DNA of 34,308 nt from a virus. Every line of letters starts with the position of its first letter. The stretch's first letter is position 1. The stretch lies in the IMG/VR virus record IMGVR_UViG_3300020417_002200, positions 1-34,308 of that record; one strand, 5' to 3'. Below, piece after piece: positions 1-8,478 of this stretch. The notes under the pieces were generated by a model. It saw only the letters and a program-made list of their open reading frames with translations, was not told the DNA's origin and did no database searches. Position numbers and translations under genes: made by a program.

Positions 1-585
1 GCCTTCAGACTGTCTAGAGATAATACCAAAACCTGACATATTTGCCAGAGAGGTCAAATCACTGTCTAACGGTTGTGCGTCTCCAATACCATATGCTGCC
101 AAAGAATTAGGACTGTCAGCATCAACAATACGACCTCTAGAGTCAACTGTAATTCTAGTATATGTGCCTTGTGCGTCTAGGTCATTAGGGTCATAGTGTG
201 GTAGTGCGACCACATAATTCAATTCAGCAGTAATCGTCAGGTTAGCAGATCCATCAAACGTACCTGCACCAGACATGTCACCACCCAGACTGATTTGTCT
301 AGCGTTTGCAAGTCTTGTTGCGGTTGCCGAATTACCAATCAAAGATGCAGTAATTGCACCTGCTTCAAAGTTACCGTCAGCATCACGTTTAACCAACGTG
401 TTAGCGGTATTAGATTCAGTCTCGATGGGTCGCTCATATTTCAGCGAGTTCCATGAGGTAACACCATCACCAATTTTAATACGCGACGTGTCAATCTCAA
501 TCCCCAACTCACCTTGGGCGAGAATAGGGTTGACGTTTGCCCACTGCTGGGCACCATCACGGCGTAATTGAATTCTATTTGCCAT
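1..585 (-). CDS. Tail fibre / receptor-binding-like protein, N-terminal part (cut by left edge)
   Basis: The frame opens with ATG at 585 and has no stop through position 1, giving 195 codons of a longer protein. The first ~50 residues (MANRIQLRRDGAQQWAN, then a GELGIEID stretch) match the N-terminal signature of major-tropism-determinant-like tail fibres, which usually attaches a fibre to the virion. Around residues 80-120 there is a typical tail-fibre repeat: LIGNSATATRLANARQ followed by FDGSANLTI. A further GRIVDA...AAYGIGDAQPL segment is also fibre-like. The expected role is an adhesin or side fibre whose receptor-binding end lies outside the window. An AGGA Shine-Dalgarno (595-598) sits 9 bases upstream of the ATG, and a TATAAATA late promoter lies about 40 bases upstream. 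The gene thus appears to start its own late transcript after the terminator behind the preceding gene. It could be the functional counterpart of T4 gp12 or a side fibre; the visible part cannot decide. Confidence 0.85.
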   Translation of the reverse strand, partial: MANRIQLRRDGAQQWANVNPILAQGELGIEIDTSRIKIGDGVTSWNSLKYERPIETESNTANTLVKRDADGNFEAGAITASLIGNSATATRLANARQISLGGDMSGAGTFDGSANLTITAELNYVVALPHYDPNDLDAQGTYTRITVDSRGRIVDADSPNSLAAYGIGDAQPLDSDLTSLANMSGFGIISRQSEG

Positions 586-625
586 TGCTTAGGATCCTAG
601 GGCACTTTGCACAGTCTTTCTAAGT

Positions 626-633
626 TATTTATA
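626..633 (-). promoter_or_regulatory. T4-like late promoter (TATAAATA)
   Basis: Read on the minus strand, positions 633 to 626 spell TATAAATA, the exact T4 late promoter core; cyanomyoviruses use NATAAATA. It lies downstream of a terminator and about 40 bases before the fibre start codon, a sensible spacing for a short leader. Late-promoter function is inferred from the motif and its position. Confidence 0.7.
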
Positions 634-639
634 TCTAAT

Positions 640-659
640 AAAAAACCCCTTGCGGGGTC
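640..659 (-). terminator. Rho-independent terminator after the small-gene pair
   Basis: On the minus strand CCCC (657-654), a GCAA loop, GGGG (649-646) and a run of six T (645-640) follow one another; an A-T pair extends the stem. It starts about 6 bases after the stop codon of the 69-residue gene (665-667). The T run is present only on the minus strand, which agrees with the direction of all genes here. It probably ends or attenuates the long structural transcript before the late promoter at 626-633. Confidence 0.85.
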
Positions 660-664
660 AGGTT

Positions 665-874
665 TTATGCTTCCTCGGTTGTCTCCTCGGGAGTCTCTTT
701 CGGTTTGAGATATTCTAGAGTTTCGATTGCACCCAAAAGTTTAAGTGCAGTTGCCTCATTGTCTTTAATCTTCTTTCCAAGATCTTGATTCTCAGAAATC
801 AAGTTTTGATAACGAGTGCGAAATTGCTCTAGAAGCTCTTCCTGGCTTGCAGTTTCGGTCACATCAGCGGGCAT
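665..874 (-). CDS. Small coiled-coil protein, function unknown
   Basis: This gene encodes a 69-residue acidic protein. Residues ~10-58 (ELLEQFRTRYQNLISENQDL onward) have hydrophobic residues at heptad-like spacing and no proline, which predicts one continuous helix and probably a coiled coil. The tail is proline, glutamate and threonine rich (KPKETPEETTEEA). The ATG at 874 is preceded by a strong AAGGAG Shine-Dalgarno, which decides the start, although this start lies inside the preceding gene (11-base overlap, different frame). A terminator follows immediately. The combination of small size, helical character and a structural operon suggests an oligomerising accessory, scaffold or chaperone for neighbouring baseplate or fibre proteins. 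That role is inference; no family with a known function is recognised. Confidence 0.8.
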   Translation of the reverse strand: MPADVTETASQEELLEQFRTRYQNLISENQDLGKKIKDNEATALKLLGAIETLEYLKPKETPEETTEEA

Positions 875-1142
875 CGGGCTCTCCTTGTATAAGTGTTTTC
901 AGTAAATTTTTAATATCGCCTAGGTCTGATTTTAGACCATCAACGTCATTTTGTAAAGCCTCAAACCTCTCGTCCTTTTTAGCACGACGGTTGTAGGCAG
1001 CCATGTATTCATCATACTCCGTTTTGTTACAGTTGACAACTGCATTCGATTCGGGGTCTCTATACCATCCATCCTTACCCTTTACAGGGATAAGGTCTGG
1101 ACTGAATGGCTCAATGTGGTCTGTTTCTTTGTCTCTTGACAT
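864..1142 (-). CDS. Small conserved-type phage protein, function unknown
   Basis: The reading frame can be extended to a TTG at 1151, but the better start is the ATG at 1140-1142 (MSRDKETDHIEPF), giving 92 residues. Upstream is A/T rich with no convincing Shine-Dalgarno. The central part (KDGWYRDPESNAVVNCNK followed by YDEYMAAYNRR) has the pattern W/V-R-D-x(2-3)-N-A-V/I-x-N-x(3)-E-Y, which I associate with small proteins near structural genes of cyanomyoviruses. The C-terminus (ERFEALQNDVDGLKSDLGDI) is a likely short coiled coil. It follows the 2,434-residue gene after a 30-base gap and overlaps the next gene by 11 bases, so the two small genes are probably translationally coupled. No enzymatic motif is seen. 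Confidence 0.8.
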   Translation of the reverse strand: MSRDKETDHIEPFSPDLIPVKGKDGWYRDPESNAVVNCNKTEYDEYMAAYNRRAKKDERFEALQNDVDGLKSDLGDIKNLLKTLIQGEPDAR

Positions 1143-1172
1143 AATCAACAATAATAATTATAATCAACCGTG

Positions 1173-4100
1173 TTAGGTTGCAAGAGCGATAGCTCTAAGG
1201 TCAGCGAGGAGTGGGACACGTGCCTGGTTTTTAGACCGCATCACAATCTTTAACTGGAAAGCGTTGAAACTGAGACCTTTCTTCTCGTATGCATAGTCTT
1301 TCCAGAGATATTCTTCTGTAGGACTAGAGTCATACTGTTGATTAAGAGTTGTAATAGGTCCACCGATAGAAGTCCAACCAATGTTGTTGGGGTCGGCGTT
1401 ATCACCAGTCTTAAATGCACGATAGTAAATTCTTACTTCCGTTGCAGGGTGTCTAGTGATTTGGAAATCAACCTTAATCGAGCGTGCTTCACTACCCAAG
1501 CGAGCGAGACGAGTAATATATACCGCGTCGTTTTGGTCACCAGTAGGTAGAGTGGATACATCCTGTGCTCTATCAATCTGGGATTGCTGTCCATAGGGTG
1601 AAGGACCACCAGGCCAGTTATTGATTCTGTTAGTAGTCGTGATTAGCGACAATCTATCTAGGTCAATACAAGGCGAGACAGTTGACTTTCCAGTGGTCAA
1701 GGTAATTGCCATCTTCAATGACTTATTACCATCCAGTTTATTCTGCTCATTAATCTTAGAGCAGATAAGTTGAGGAGAAGTGAAATGATTCTCTTCATTC
1801 AACACAACATCCAGATACTGACCATTGTTGATAAAGGAGTTTTGGTCAACAACAGTTGAGCCATCTCCAACAGACGTACCTGTAGTAGTATTTACACGAG
1901 CAAGAATCTCGGTTTCTGGAAGTTGCATCGTGGAAACCGTAGGTGTGACACACTCAAACTGGACATTTTGAGATGCCCATACATCAGCACCACCGCCACG
2001 AATACCGTTAGTTGCAACGTGGTCGATATGCAACATGTAAGTGTCAATCCAAGGGCAAGATGTAGAAGTGTGGACCTTGTTAATTTCCGTTAGAGGAATA
2101 CCATCAAGGTTATAACACTCAACTACTGTGCCAGAAGGATGCTCAACATCGGCAGTGCCGAATGCACCTCTACCAGAAGTAGCAACTGTGATTACCTGAC
2201 CGTTAGCAGAGATTGCAGAGTATTGAATAATCTCCTCTCCAATCTTCATGTAGCCAGGATTGAGGTTACCAATCTGTGCTCCACCAATAATCTGGTGGAA
2301 TTGACTACCATCTTGGACCTGAATACTTGTGCTACCTTGAGCAAGAGTTGTGGTAAGTGTAGTATCAGGGACTTCAGACTTAACACCCATAATCTCTACG
2401 TTGTTGGTGCGTTGATGCATACCATGGTTTCTGTGGTATACCAACACTTCCTTATCATCCGATGGGAATGAAGGAGCAGCAGTAGGATATGCGTCGTAAG
2501 AGTCACCACTGTAACTGATGTTGCTAATCGTTGCCGATGTGCCGCCAGGCTCAGACAGGGTGTCAGAAGTATCGAAAGATTTAGTAATAAAGTTAAGTGT
2601 CAGCGTATTAGTGTTACCGTCATATGCAGTCACTGTGCCAACAGCACCACTACCAGACCCACTAACTTGGTCGCCAGTCTCAAATACACCATTGAAGATT
2701 GCAGAAAGCACAATCGTTGCAACAGACTGAGATGATGTCAAACCTTGGAATGGGTCGCCATTAGTATCAAGGAAACCAGCGGCAAATGTGCCAGTGATAT
2801 CCGTCAATGTCATTTTCTCTGGGTCAGAGGTAGCATCATATTCTTTGATAGTACCTGCAGCACCTGAGGGTTGCTGGACAATTCTCGCACCAACTGTAAA
2901 GTTGTAGTTATTACCAGAAGGCATCAACAGTTGTTGTGTTGGCTTCAGTGTTTGAATTGGATTCTCAATAAGGTTGTGAATACCTCTATTTCCTCTACCC
3001 AACTCAGCGTTATTGAGAATAACGGTGCCACTTGATTGTGTAAAGTTAGCGCGATATACAGTAAACTTAAGGTCTTCATACTGGTCAGCAGTCCAAGTAG
3101 AAGCGTTTTGTGACTTGAAGAGCACACCAGAATATGGCTGCTCAGAGATGGTCCTTGTGCCAGATACATCAATATCACCCATTCTGGAAATCCAGACCTG
3201 ATACTCGTTAGAGTCGGACAGTAGGACAATACAGTATTCTGTGCCTGCCTTAATATAAACAGGAGACCTGAATGTAAACTTAGTTGGGATTGCAGCGTTG
3301 TCTGACAATTCTACTTGGTCAGGGTCAATCGTGCAGTCAGAGAATGGAAGGATTTCCTTAGAAGGATAACCATTTTCCATGGTCCTGATTTGCATCGAGA
3401 TAGGAATGCTGCCATCTTTAGTCTTAAAGAAGATATCAACACTACTCAAGAATACACCACCTTCTTCTTCCACAAGGAAGGATTGTGCCAGAGGGTCATA
3501 CCAACCAATCTGACGTGTGGATGTTCTGGTAGTTGTAACAGTCCTTCTATCATTAACAGTATCTCTTACCAACTCAGCATTTCTGACAGCAAGGATATTC
3601 TCTCTAACTGTCTTCAAAGTACCTGTTGCCATGTAAGTGGTATCTGCAGAAGAATCAACTTCGCCAGGTGCTCTACTATTAGTTTGTGATGTAGTAAATC
3701 TAACGGAGCGTGTACCAGTTGCCCAACGTGGGTTGGAATCATTCTTAGGTGAAGGAATGAATAGTGTGCCCTTCAAGTTACCAATGTTATCAGTCAACAG
3801 TCTTCTATCTCTAACGACTGCTCTAGCACCAGAAGTTTGTCCAACCAATACCTCACCGACAACTACGTTACCGAAGAAGTTAGGGTTGACGCTTTCTGCC
3901 ATTGCAGTAACATCGATATTCAAGAATGCTGTTTGTGATGCATAAGACTCAGCAAGTGTACTTGCACCAGTGCCATAAGGGTCAGTCTTCATGCCATCAT
4001 TGGCAGGAGCAACCTTGATTTGACACTTGGAAATCTCACCAATAACTGTCTCACCAACAACGAAAGGAGTTTCGTTAGTGTTGGGGTCAGCAGTAGAAGA

Positions 4101-7100
4101 CTTAACCAACTCAATAATCTTAGGAGTAATATAACCAGTAACGTTGACACCATCAAAGAAGGCATACATTCTGGTCCTAGGCTTCAATCTATCAACGTTG
4201 AAACCGATATTTCTGGAGCGAATCCAAGGCACGACACTCTGTGAGAGCACGCTATCACCAAGAGACTTCTGCTCAATCTTAGGAATAACTCTAGTCCTAA
4301 TACCCTGTCTTGCCTGGTTGTTAACAACCCTCCAAGTCCTTCTTTCGTGGACGAATAGAGGTTGTCTACCTTGACCGTGACCCAATCTACCGAGTCTACG
4401 ACCACCAGCGGAGAAACTACCAGACCTGTTTCTAAATCTAGTTCTGGAGATGAGAGATTCACCTGTCCAGTTAGTCTTCCAACTACCCCATTGGATAGGA
4501 GCAAAACCATTCTGGTCAATCTGCATATCTCTAGCAACAGCAGAGAAGTCACCTTCAACGTTTTCAATACGTGCAGGCATTCTCTCGATGTCAATCCAGT
4601 CATCAGATGCAGGAGAAAGGTCAATACGTCCGATGAAAGTAAACACGTTGAATGGGTTTACGTTTTCAGTCCTAGAAGCATAAGGTTGTTTTACAATCTC
4701 CATGTCTTCATAGGGCAACATCACCATGTTACCTGCAGTCTTCACAACGTTGCTAGACTCAGCAAGATTCAACTCTAGAGGGACGTTAGTTGTATAGTGT
4801 GAAGGTCTAAGGTGACCCTGACTAAAGTCCATGGATACCTTATAGTCAACGTGAAGCACGTCTCCAATAGTATGGTCGGTGAAGTCATCCACCACATATC
4901 CATTCTTCAATCTATCAAAACCATTATCATCGTAGGACTTGGTATTCTCTGCCTGAGACTCAAGCATAGTCAGTGAAGTGTAATACTCCACGTGTGACAG
5001 TCTGGTCTCAATGTCACCAATATCCTTCATCGTATAACGACGAATGATTTCAGGGTTAACAAGGATATCTCTTTCTACATCGTAGACATAAGGACGATAT
5101 TCAATCTGTGCCAACAACATCGCATTGTCAATGTTGTCTGGGGGTGGAAGGTCTTCCGAAGATACACCTTTAACAATCTTCAGTTGATTATCATGAGTGA
5201 GGAAGAGTTTATCTGCTCTAGGAAGATAGTAGCAGTAGTCCATTCTGATTTCAGTATTAACCTTCGGCACGTCGAAGATAGTGGAGCCACCAGCACCACC
5301 AGTTGTGTCGAATGTCCTAGCACCAAAGTCAAGAGATGCACAGTTTACATAATATGGAGCGGATACTGTGCCACTTCCAGATGCCAACTCACCAACGCCA
5401 GGTCGGAAGTCAACTTGGTCTCTCAGGAAGTTAATAGACCCGTCAAGTTTATACTTAGGAATTTCTTTGAAAGTAATACCAGTGTATGACTGGTTGGAGA
5501 AATAGTCTCCAGAAGATTCATGAATGAAGTAGTCAAAGATAACAAGTAGTTTACGAATGGGTGGTGTAAACTGTGGGTTTCTGGTCATCTTAGACACATC
5601 ATAATAATGTGCTTTTTGTCCAGCATCCAAATCAAACTGAGAAGTAATAACTTTACTACCAAGTGATACTGACCCATCAGCGTCATCGATGATAGCACTC
5701 AGTTGCACATTATCATCATCTACACCATCGATAGTTTCACCAGCAGCAAACGGAATTTCGTTAAGTGCAACATAATACAATCTCAATGTGCTGTTGATAA
5801 ACTGAATAACTCTACCGCGAGCACCAGATGTTTTACCAACAATAACACTACCATTATCGAAGAAGGTAGATTCTGTTAGGACCAGATAAGGTGCTTCAGC
5901 ATCATTATCATTTTCAGATTCATATATAGCATGAATTTTATAGACATCATTCAGTGCGAATGAAATCTCTTCATCTTCAATTCTTGTGCCATACAAGTTA
6001 CCATATGCAAGACCATATCTCTGTTGGTCTTGTTGGTTACGTGTGCGGATGACTTTCATCGCACGCATCTTAGCGGCAGTTTTAATTTTTCTGGTAACGA
6101 TATTTTTAGATACCAGAGCAGTCAACTTAACAGTATTGACATTTGCCAATCCATCAATAGTAACTGACTGTCTGTCAGCACCAAAGGTAACTGTCAATGT
6201 GCCTGCATCATTCAATGCATCGATGTCAAGGTTTTGTCCAACTGAATATGCAGACCCAGACTCACCAAGAATAGTAAGAATATAATTTTCGTTATCAAGA
6301 GTAGCAAACTGCTCAGATTCAGGAAGAGAAACAGTAACACCACCAGACACAACAGTCTTATTATTGAATGTCCTAAAGACGAAGAATGATTCATCAGAGA
6401 TGGACTTCATAGATGTCCTAGGTGTGTCAATAGACATCTCACCATTCTGATAGTCCTTCTGGAATACGAAAGGACGCATTCTAACCAGAGTGCCATACTC
6501 ACCATCAGTAGCACTACCCTTTGTCAAGGATACGTCTAGTTTCGCAGTCTGTGTCTGATAGTCAAATACGGGAGCAGGAGAACCTGAAGATTGGTTACCG
6601 CTTGTAGTAGAAATGTTTTGTGGGTCAACTCTCAAAATTCTAAGAGTCTTTTCACCTTCAGCAGATGTTTGAGTTGCAGTAACTACTTCACCAGGTCTAA
6701 GGTCATCTTCCATCTTGGTTTTGAAACCAACGATGTCTTGACCACTTGCTTGGTCAATAGTAACTGTAGATGCTTCAATCTGTTGCTGGTCATTAAGAAG
6801 AAGGTTTGCACCAAAGATGATAGCATTAGATTGGTTTCTACCTCTAACAGAGCGAGAGTCAGTGAGGTTAAAAGAGTGTGCTGCTTCCAGTGTGCCGATA
6901 ACACGACCATCTCTTTCAACAACTTCACCATTTACAAAGTCACCAGAGACTTGCTCCAGCATACAATATGTGCCACTACCATTGTCAGCAACGAAACCTC
7001 TAGCATTAGATGTACGACCTCTGAGCACATCACCAACTGCCACGGCATTATTACCAGCAGCAAAGTTGATAGCAGTAAACATCTGCGCATCAAAAATCCA

Positions 7101-8477
7101 CATGTCATACATGTTATTGTTGTCGAGCTGCAACTGAATGGTGCGTGCACGACCAATCATTCTACCTACAGTAGAAGATGTATTGTTTAGAGTCCAGTCG
7201 TCATACAACTCAAGTGTTTGATATGCTTCTTGGACACCTTCACCAGTAAGGTCAGGCCATCCATAAACGTCATACACTTTCAGGAATTGACCAAGACGGA
7301 ATGCCAAGATACCGTTTTGGACACATTCAAAATCTCTAGGTTTAGGAGCATCTACGAATTCAGGGACAAGGAATTCAGTCCTATAACCTTTAACGTATGC
7401 TCTACCTGGTGAAATCTCAAAAGATACGAGGTCATCAGATGCCAAGTTACCATCATCAGTTGTCTCGCCAGGTCTATACACACCATTATTGAAACCATCA
7501 TCAAGGTTTTCTCTAGGTGTGATAGTAAATGTATCAATTACATAGTCACCAGACTCTTCATAAGTCCTTCTCGCAAGTGACTTCTCAAGCTCAGAATATG
7601 CAGTAGATGTAACAAACTCTTCAACTTTAGAGTTGTTAAGTCTAAGCAATTCAATAAAGTTTTTATCAGTCGTGTCGTTAATTGCTTTCTTGACAAGACT
7701 TGTTTTAATTCTAAATCTATGACCACCTGGTGCAGAATAGTTTGATGTACCTGCAGCGTTATCATTTAGTGTTGGGTCATCTTCTGGAGTAACAATAGAC
7801 TCACTTACTTCGAGACCAACCCTGTAAGAAGGACTATTTGTATACTGGTCAAGGATAAGATAAGAAGATGGGATGTCAACGAAATGACCACGAATAAAAT
7901 AAACACCTTGGTTAATATAGGCAACAGATGCAACAGCAGTTGCTTCAACAGGAAGGAGCTGACCAAATGGTGAGCCAACCTCAATCAGAGTTGTGCCAAA
8001 CGTAATCTCATTTTCGGCAAGCAACTGCTCGTTAGGTTGGAAACCTTTAATAGTGGTGTCAGAAACTGTGTCACCAGACTCAATATACTTAACGTATAGA
8101 GTAACGTAACCACGAGTAGATTCAGATGCAGGAATAGAATAGAGGACTTTCGCCTTGATGCCAGTGGTGATACCCTCAATAATCTGACCATGAAGTTGAG
8201 TACGATATGTCTCAACATCTACACCGAGGAATGACTGTTGCAGGATGATAGCTTGGACCTGTAGGTCATAACCTACCTGACCAGGAATCACCATCGCACC
8301 TTCTTTGAAGAAGTGTTGTCCGATGGACTCCAACTGATTCTGCAGAATACTCTGCATAGTCGTTAGCTCTCTAGCTTGGATAGGATATCCAGGTCTAAAG
8401 AGGACTCGGTAAAAATTCTTATCCTTATCGAAATCGTCGAAATAAGGAGAGATATTCAGATTAGTATTCTGTGGCAT
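1173..8477 (-). CDS. Giant DUF4815-type virion structural protein (2,434 residues), baseplate/tail-fibre associated
   Basis: ATG at 8477 lies one base after the gp8 stop codon (TAAGATG), so translation is probably coupled. The N-terminus (NLNISPYFDDFD, FYRVLFRPGYPIQARELTT, ILQNQLESIGQHFFKEGA, about residues 6-60) is the signature of the DUF4815 family found in many cyanomyovirus structural proteins. Beta-rich modules follow: GE/GD-x-V-x-G-x-TSGA units near residues 485, 880, 1545 and 1940; a module near 775 shared with the giant protein; a basic Arg/Gly-rich stretch near 1350; a VVPWIRSRNIGF...FFDG motif near 1415; a DPLAQSFLVEEEGG fibre-like domain near 1660-1800; and a conserved beta-sandwich-like C-terminus ending RVPLLADLRAIALAT. 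No enzymatic motif is seen. Its place after gp8 is where T4 has genes 9 and 10, so a role in joining fibres to the baseplate is plausible but inferred. Confidence 0.92.
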   Translation of the reverse strand: MPQNTNLNISPYFDDFDKDKNFYRVLFRPGYPIQARELTTMQSILQNQLESIGQHFFKEGAMVIPGQVGYDLQVQAIILQQSFLGVDVETYRTQLHGQIIEGITTGIKAKVLYSIPASESTRGYVTLYVKYIESGDTVSDTTIKGFQPNEQLLAENEITFGTTLIEVGSPFGQLLPVEATAVASVAYINQGVYFIRGHFVDIPSSYLILDQYTNSPSYRVGLEVSESIVTPEDDPTLNDNAAGTSNYSAPGGHRFRIKTSLVKKAINDTTDKNFIELLRLNNSKVEEFVTSTAYSELEKSLARRTYEESGDYVIDTFTITPRENLDDGFNNGVYRPGETTDDGNLASDDLVSFEISPGRAYVKGYRTEFLVPEFVDAPKPRDFECVQNGILAFRLGQFLKVYDVYGWPDLTGEGVQEAYQTLELYDDWTLNNTSSTVGRMIGRARTIQLQLDNNNMYDMWIFDAQMFTAINFAAGNNAVAVGDVLRGRTSNARGFVADNGSGTYCMLEQVSGDFVNGEVVERDGRVIGTLEAAHSFNLTDSRSVRGRNQSNAIIFGANLLLNDQQQIEASTVTIDQASGQDIVGFKTKMEDDLRPGEVVTATQTSAEGEKTLRILRVDPQNISTTSGNQSSGSPAPVFDYQTQTAKLDVSLTKGSATDGEYGTLVRMRPFVFQKDYQNGEMSIDTPRTSMKSISDESFFVFRTFNNKTVVSGGVTVSLPESEQFATLDNENYILTILGESGSAYSVGQNLDIDALNDAGTLTVTFGADRQSVTIDGLANVNTVKLTALVSKNIVTRKIKTAAKMRAMKVIRTRNQQDQQRYGLAYGNLYGTRIEDEEISFALNDVYKIHAIYESENDNDAEAPYLVLTESTFFDNGSVIVGKTSGARGRVIQFINSTLRLYYVALNEIPFAAGETIDGVDDDNVQLSAIIDDADGSVSLGSKVITSQFDLDAGQKAHYYDVSKMTRNPQFTPPIRKLLVIFDYFIHESSGDYFSNQSYTGITFKEIPKYKLDGSINFLRDQVDFRPGVGELASGSGTVSAPYYVNCASLDFGARTFDTTGGAGGSTIFDVPKVNTEIRMDYCYYLPRADKLFLTHDNQLKIVKGVSSEDLPPPDNIDNAMLLAQIEYRPYVYDVERDILVNPEIIRRYTMKDIGDIETRLSHVEYYTSLTMLESQAENTKSYDDNGFDRLKNGYVVDDFTDHTIGDVLHVDYKVSMDFSQGHLRPSHYTTNVPLELNLAESSNVVKTAGNMVMLPYEDMEIVKQPYASRTENVNPFNVFTFIGRIDLSPASDDWIDIERMPARIENVEGDFSAVARDMQIDQNGFAPIQWGSWKTNWTGESLISRTRFRNRSGSFSAGGRRLGRLGHGQGRQPLFVHERRTWRVVNNQARQGIRTRVIPKIEQKSLGDSVLSQSVVPWIRSRNIGFNVDRLKPRTRMYAFFDGVNVTGYITPKIIELVKSSTADPNTNETPFVVGETVIGEISKCQIKVAPANDGMKTDPYGTGASTLAESYASQTAFLNIDVTAMAESVNPNFFGNVVVGEVLVGQTSGARAVVRDRRLLTDNIGNLKGTLFIPSPKNDSNPRWATGTRSVRFTTSQTNSRAPGEVDSSADTTYMATGTLKTVRENILAVRNAELVRDTVNDRRTVTTTRTSTRQIGWYDPLAQSFLVEEEGGVFLSSVDIFFKTKDGSIPISMQIRTMENGYPSKEILPFSDCTIDPDQVELSDNAAIPTKFTFRSPVYIKAGTEYCIVLLSDSNEYQVWISRMGDIDVSGTRTISEQPYSGVLFKSQNASTWTADQYEDLKFTVYRANFTQSSGTVILNNAELGRGNRGIHNLIENPIQTLKPTQQLLMPSGNNYNFTVGARIVQQPSGAAGTIKEYDATSDPEKMTLTDITGTFAAGFLDTNGDPFQGLTSSQSVATIVLSAIFNGVFETGDQVSGSGSGAVGTVTAYDGNTNTLTLNFITKSFDTSDTLSEPGGTSATISNISYSGDSYDAYPTAAPSFPSDDKEVLVYHRNHGMHQRTNNVEIMGVKSEVPDTTLTTTLAQGSTSIQVQDGSQFHQIIGGAQIGNLNPGYMKIGEEIIQYSAISANGQVITVATSGRGAFGTADVEHPSGTVVECYNLDGIPLTEINKVHTSTSCPWIDTYMLHIDHVATNGIRGGGADVWASQNVQFECVTPTVSTMQLPETEILARVNTTTGTSVGDGSTVVDQNSFINNGQYLDVVLNEENHFTSPQLICSKINEQNKLDGNKSLKMAITLTTGKSTVSPCIDLDRLSLITTTNRINNWPGGPSPYGQQSQIDRAQDVSTLPTGDQNDAVYITRLARLGSEARSIKVDFQITRHPATEVRIYYRAFKTGDNADPNNIGWTSIGGPITTLNQQYDSSPTEEYLWKDYAYEKKGLSFNAFQLKIVMRSKNQARVPLLADLRAIALAT

Positions 8478-8478
8478 C

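Noticed and set aside
275-571. Plus-strand reading frame of 98 codons opposite the fibre gene
   Set aside because: It is antisense to a gene with recognisable fibre motifs, its translation shows no family resemblance, and no plus-strand gene is supported anywhere in the window.
1143-1151. TTG at 1151 as the start of the 92-residue gene
   Set aside because: An ATG four codons later gives a more typical start, and the extra codons (TTG TTG ATT) lie in A/T-rich intergenic sequence.
6591-7190. Longest plus-strand frame (199 codons) opposite the DUF4815 gene
   Set aside because: The opposite strand is a continuous conserved structural gene; the translation is Cys/Ser/Thr-rich and irregular as expected for a shadow frame, with no convincing ribosome binding site.
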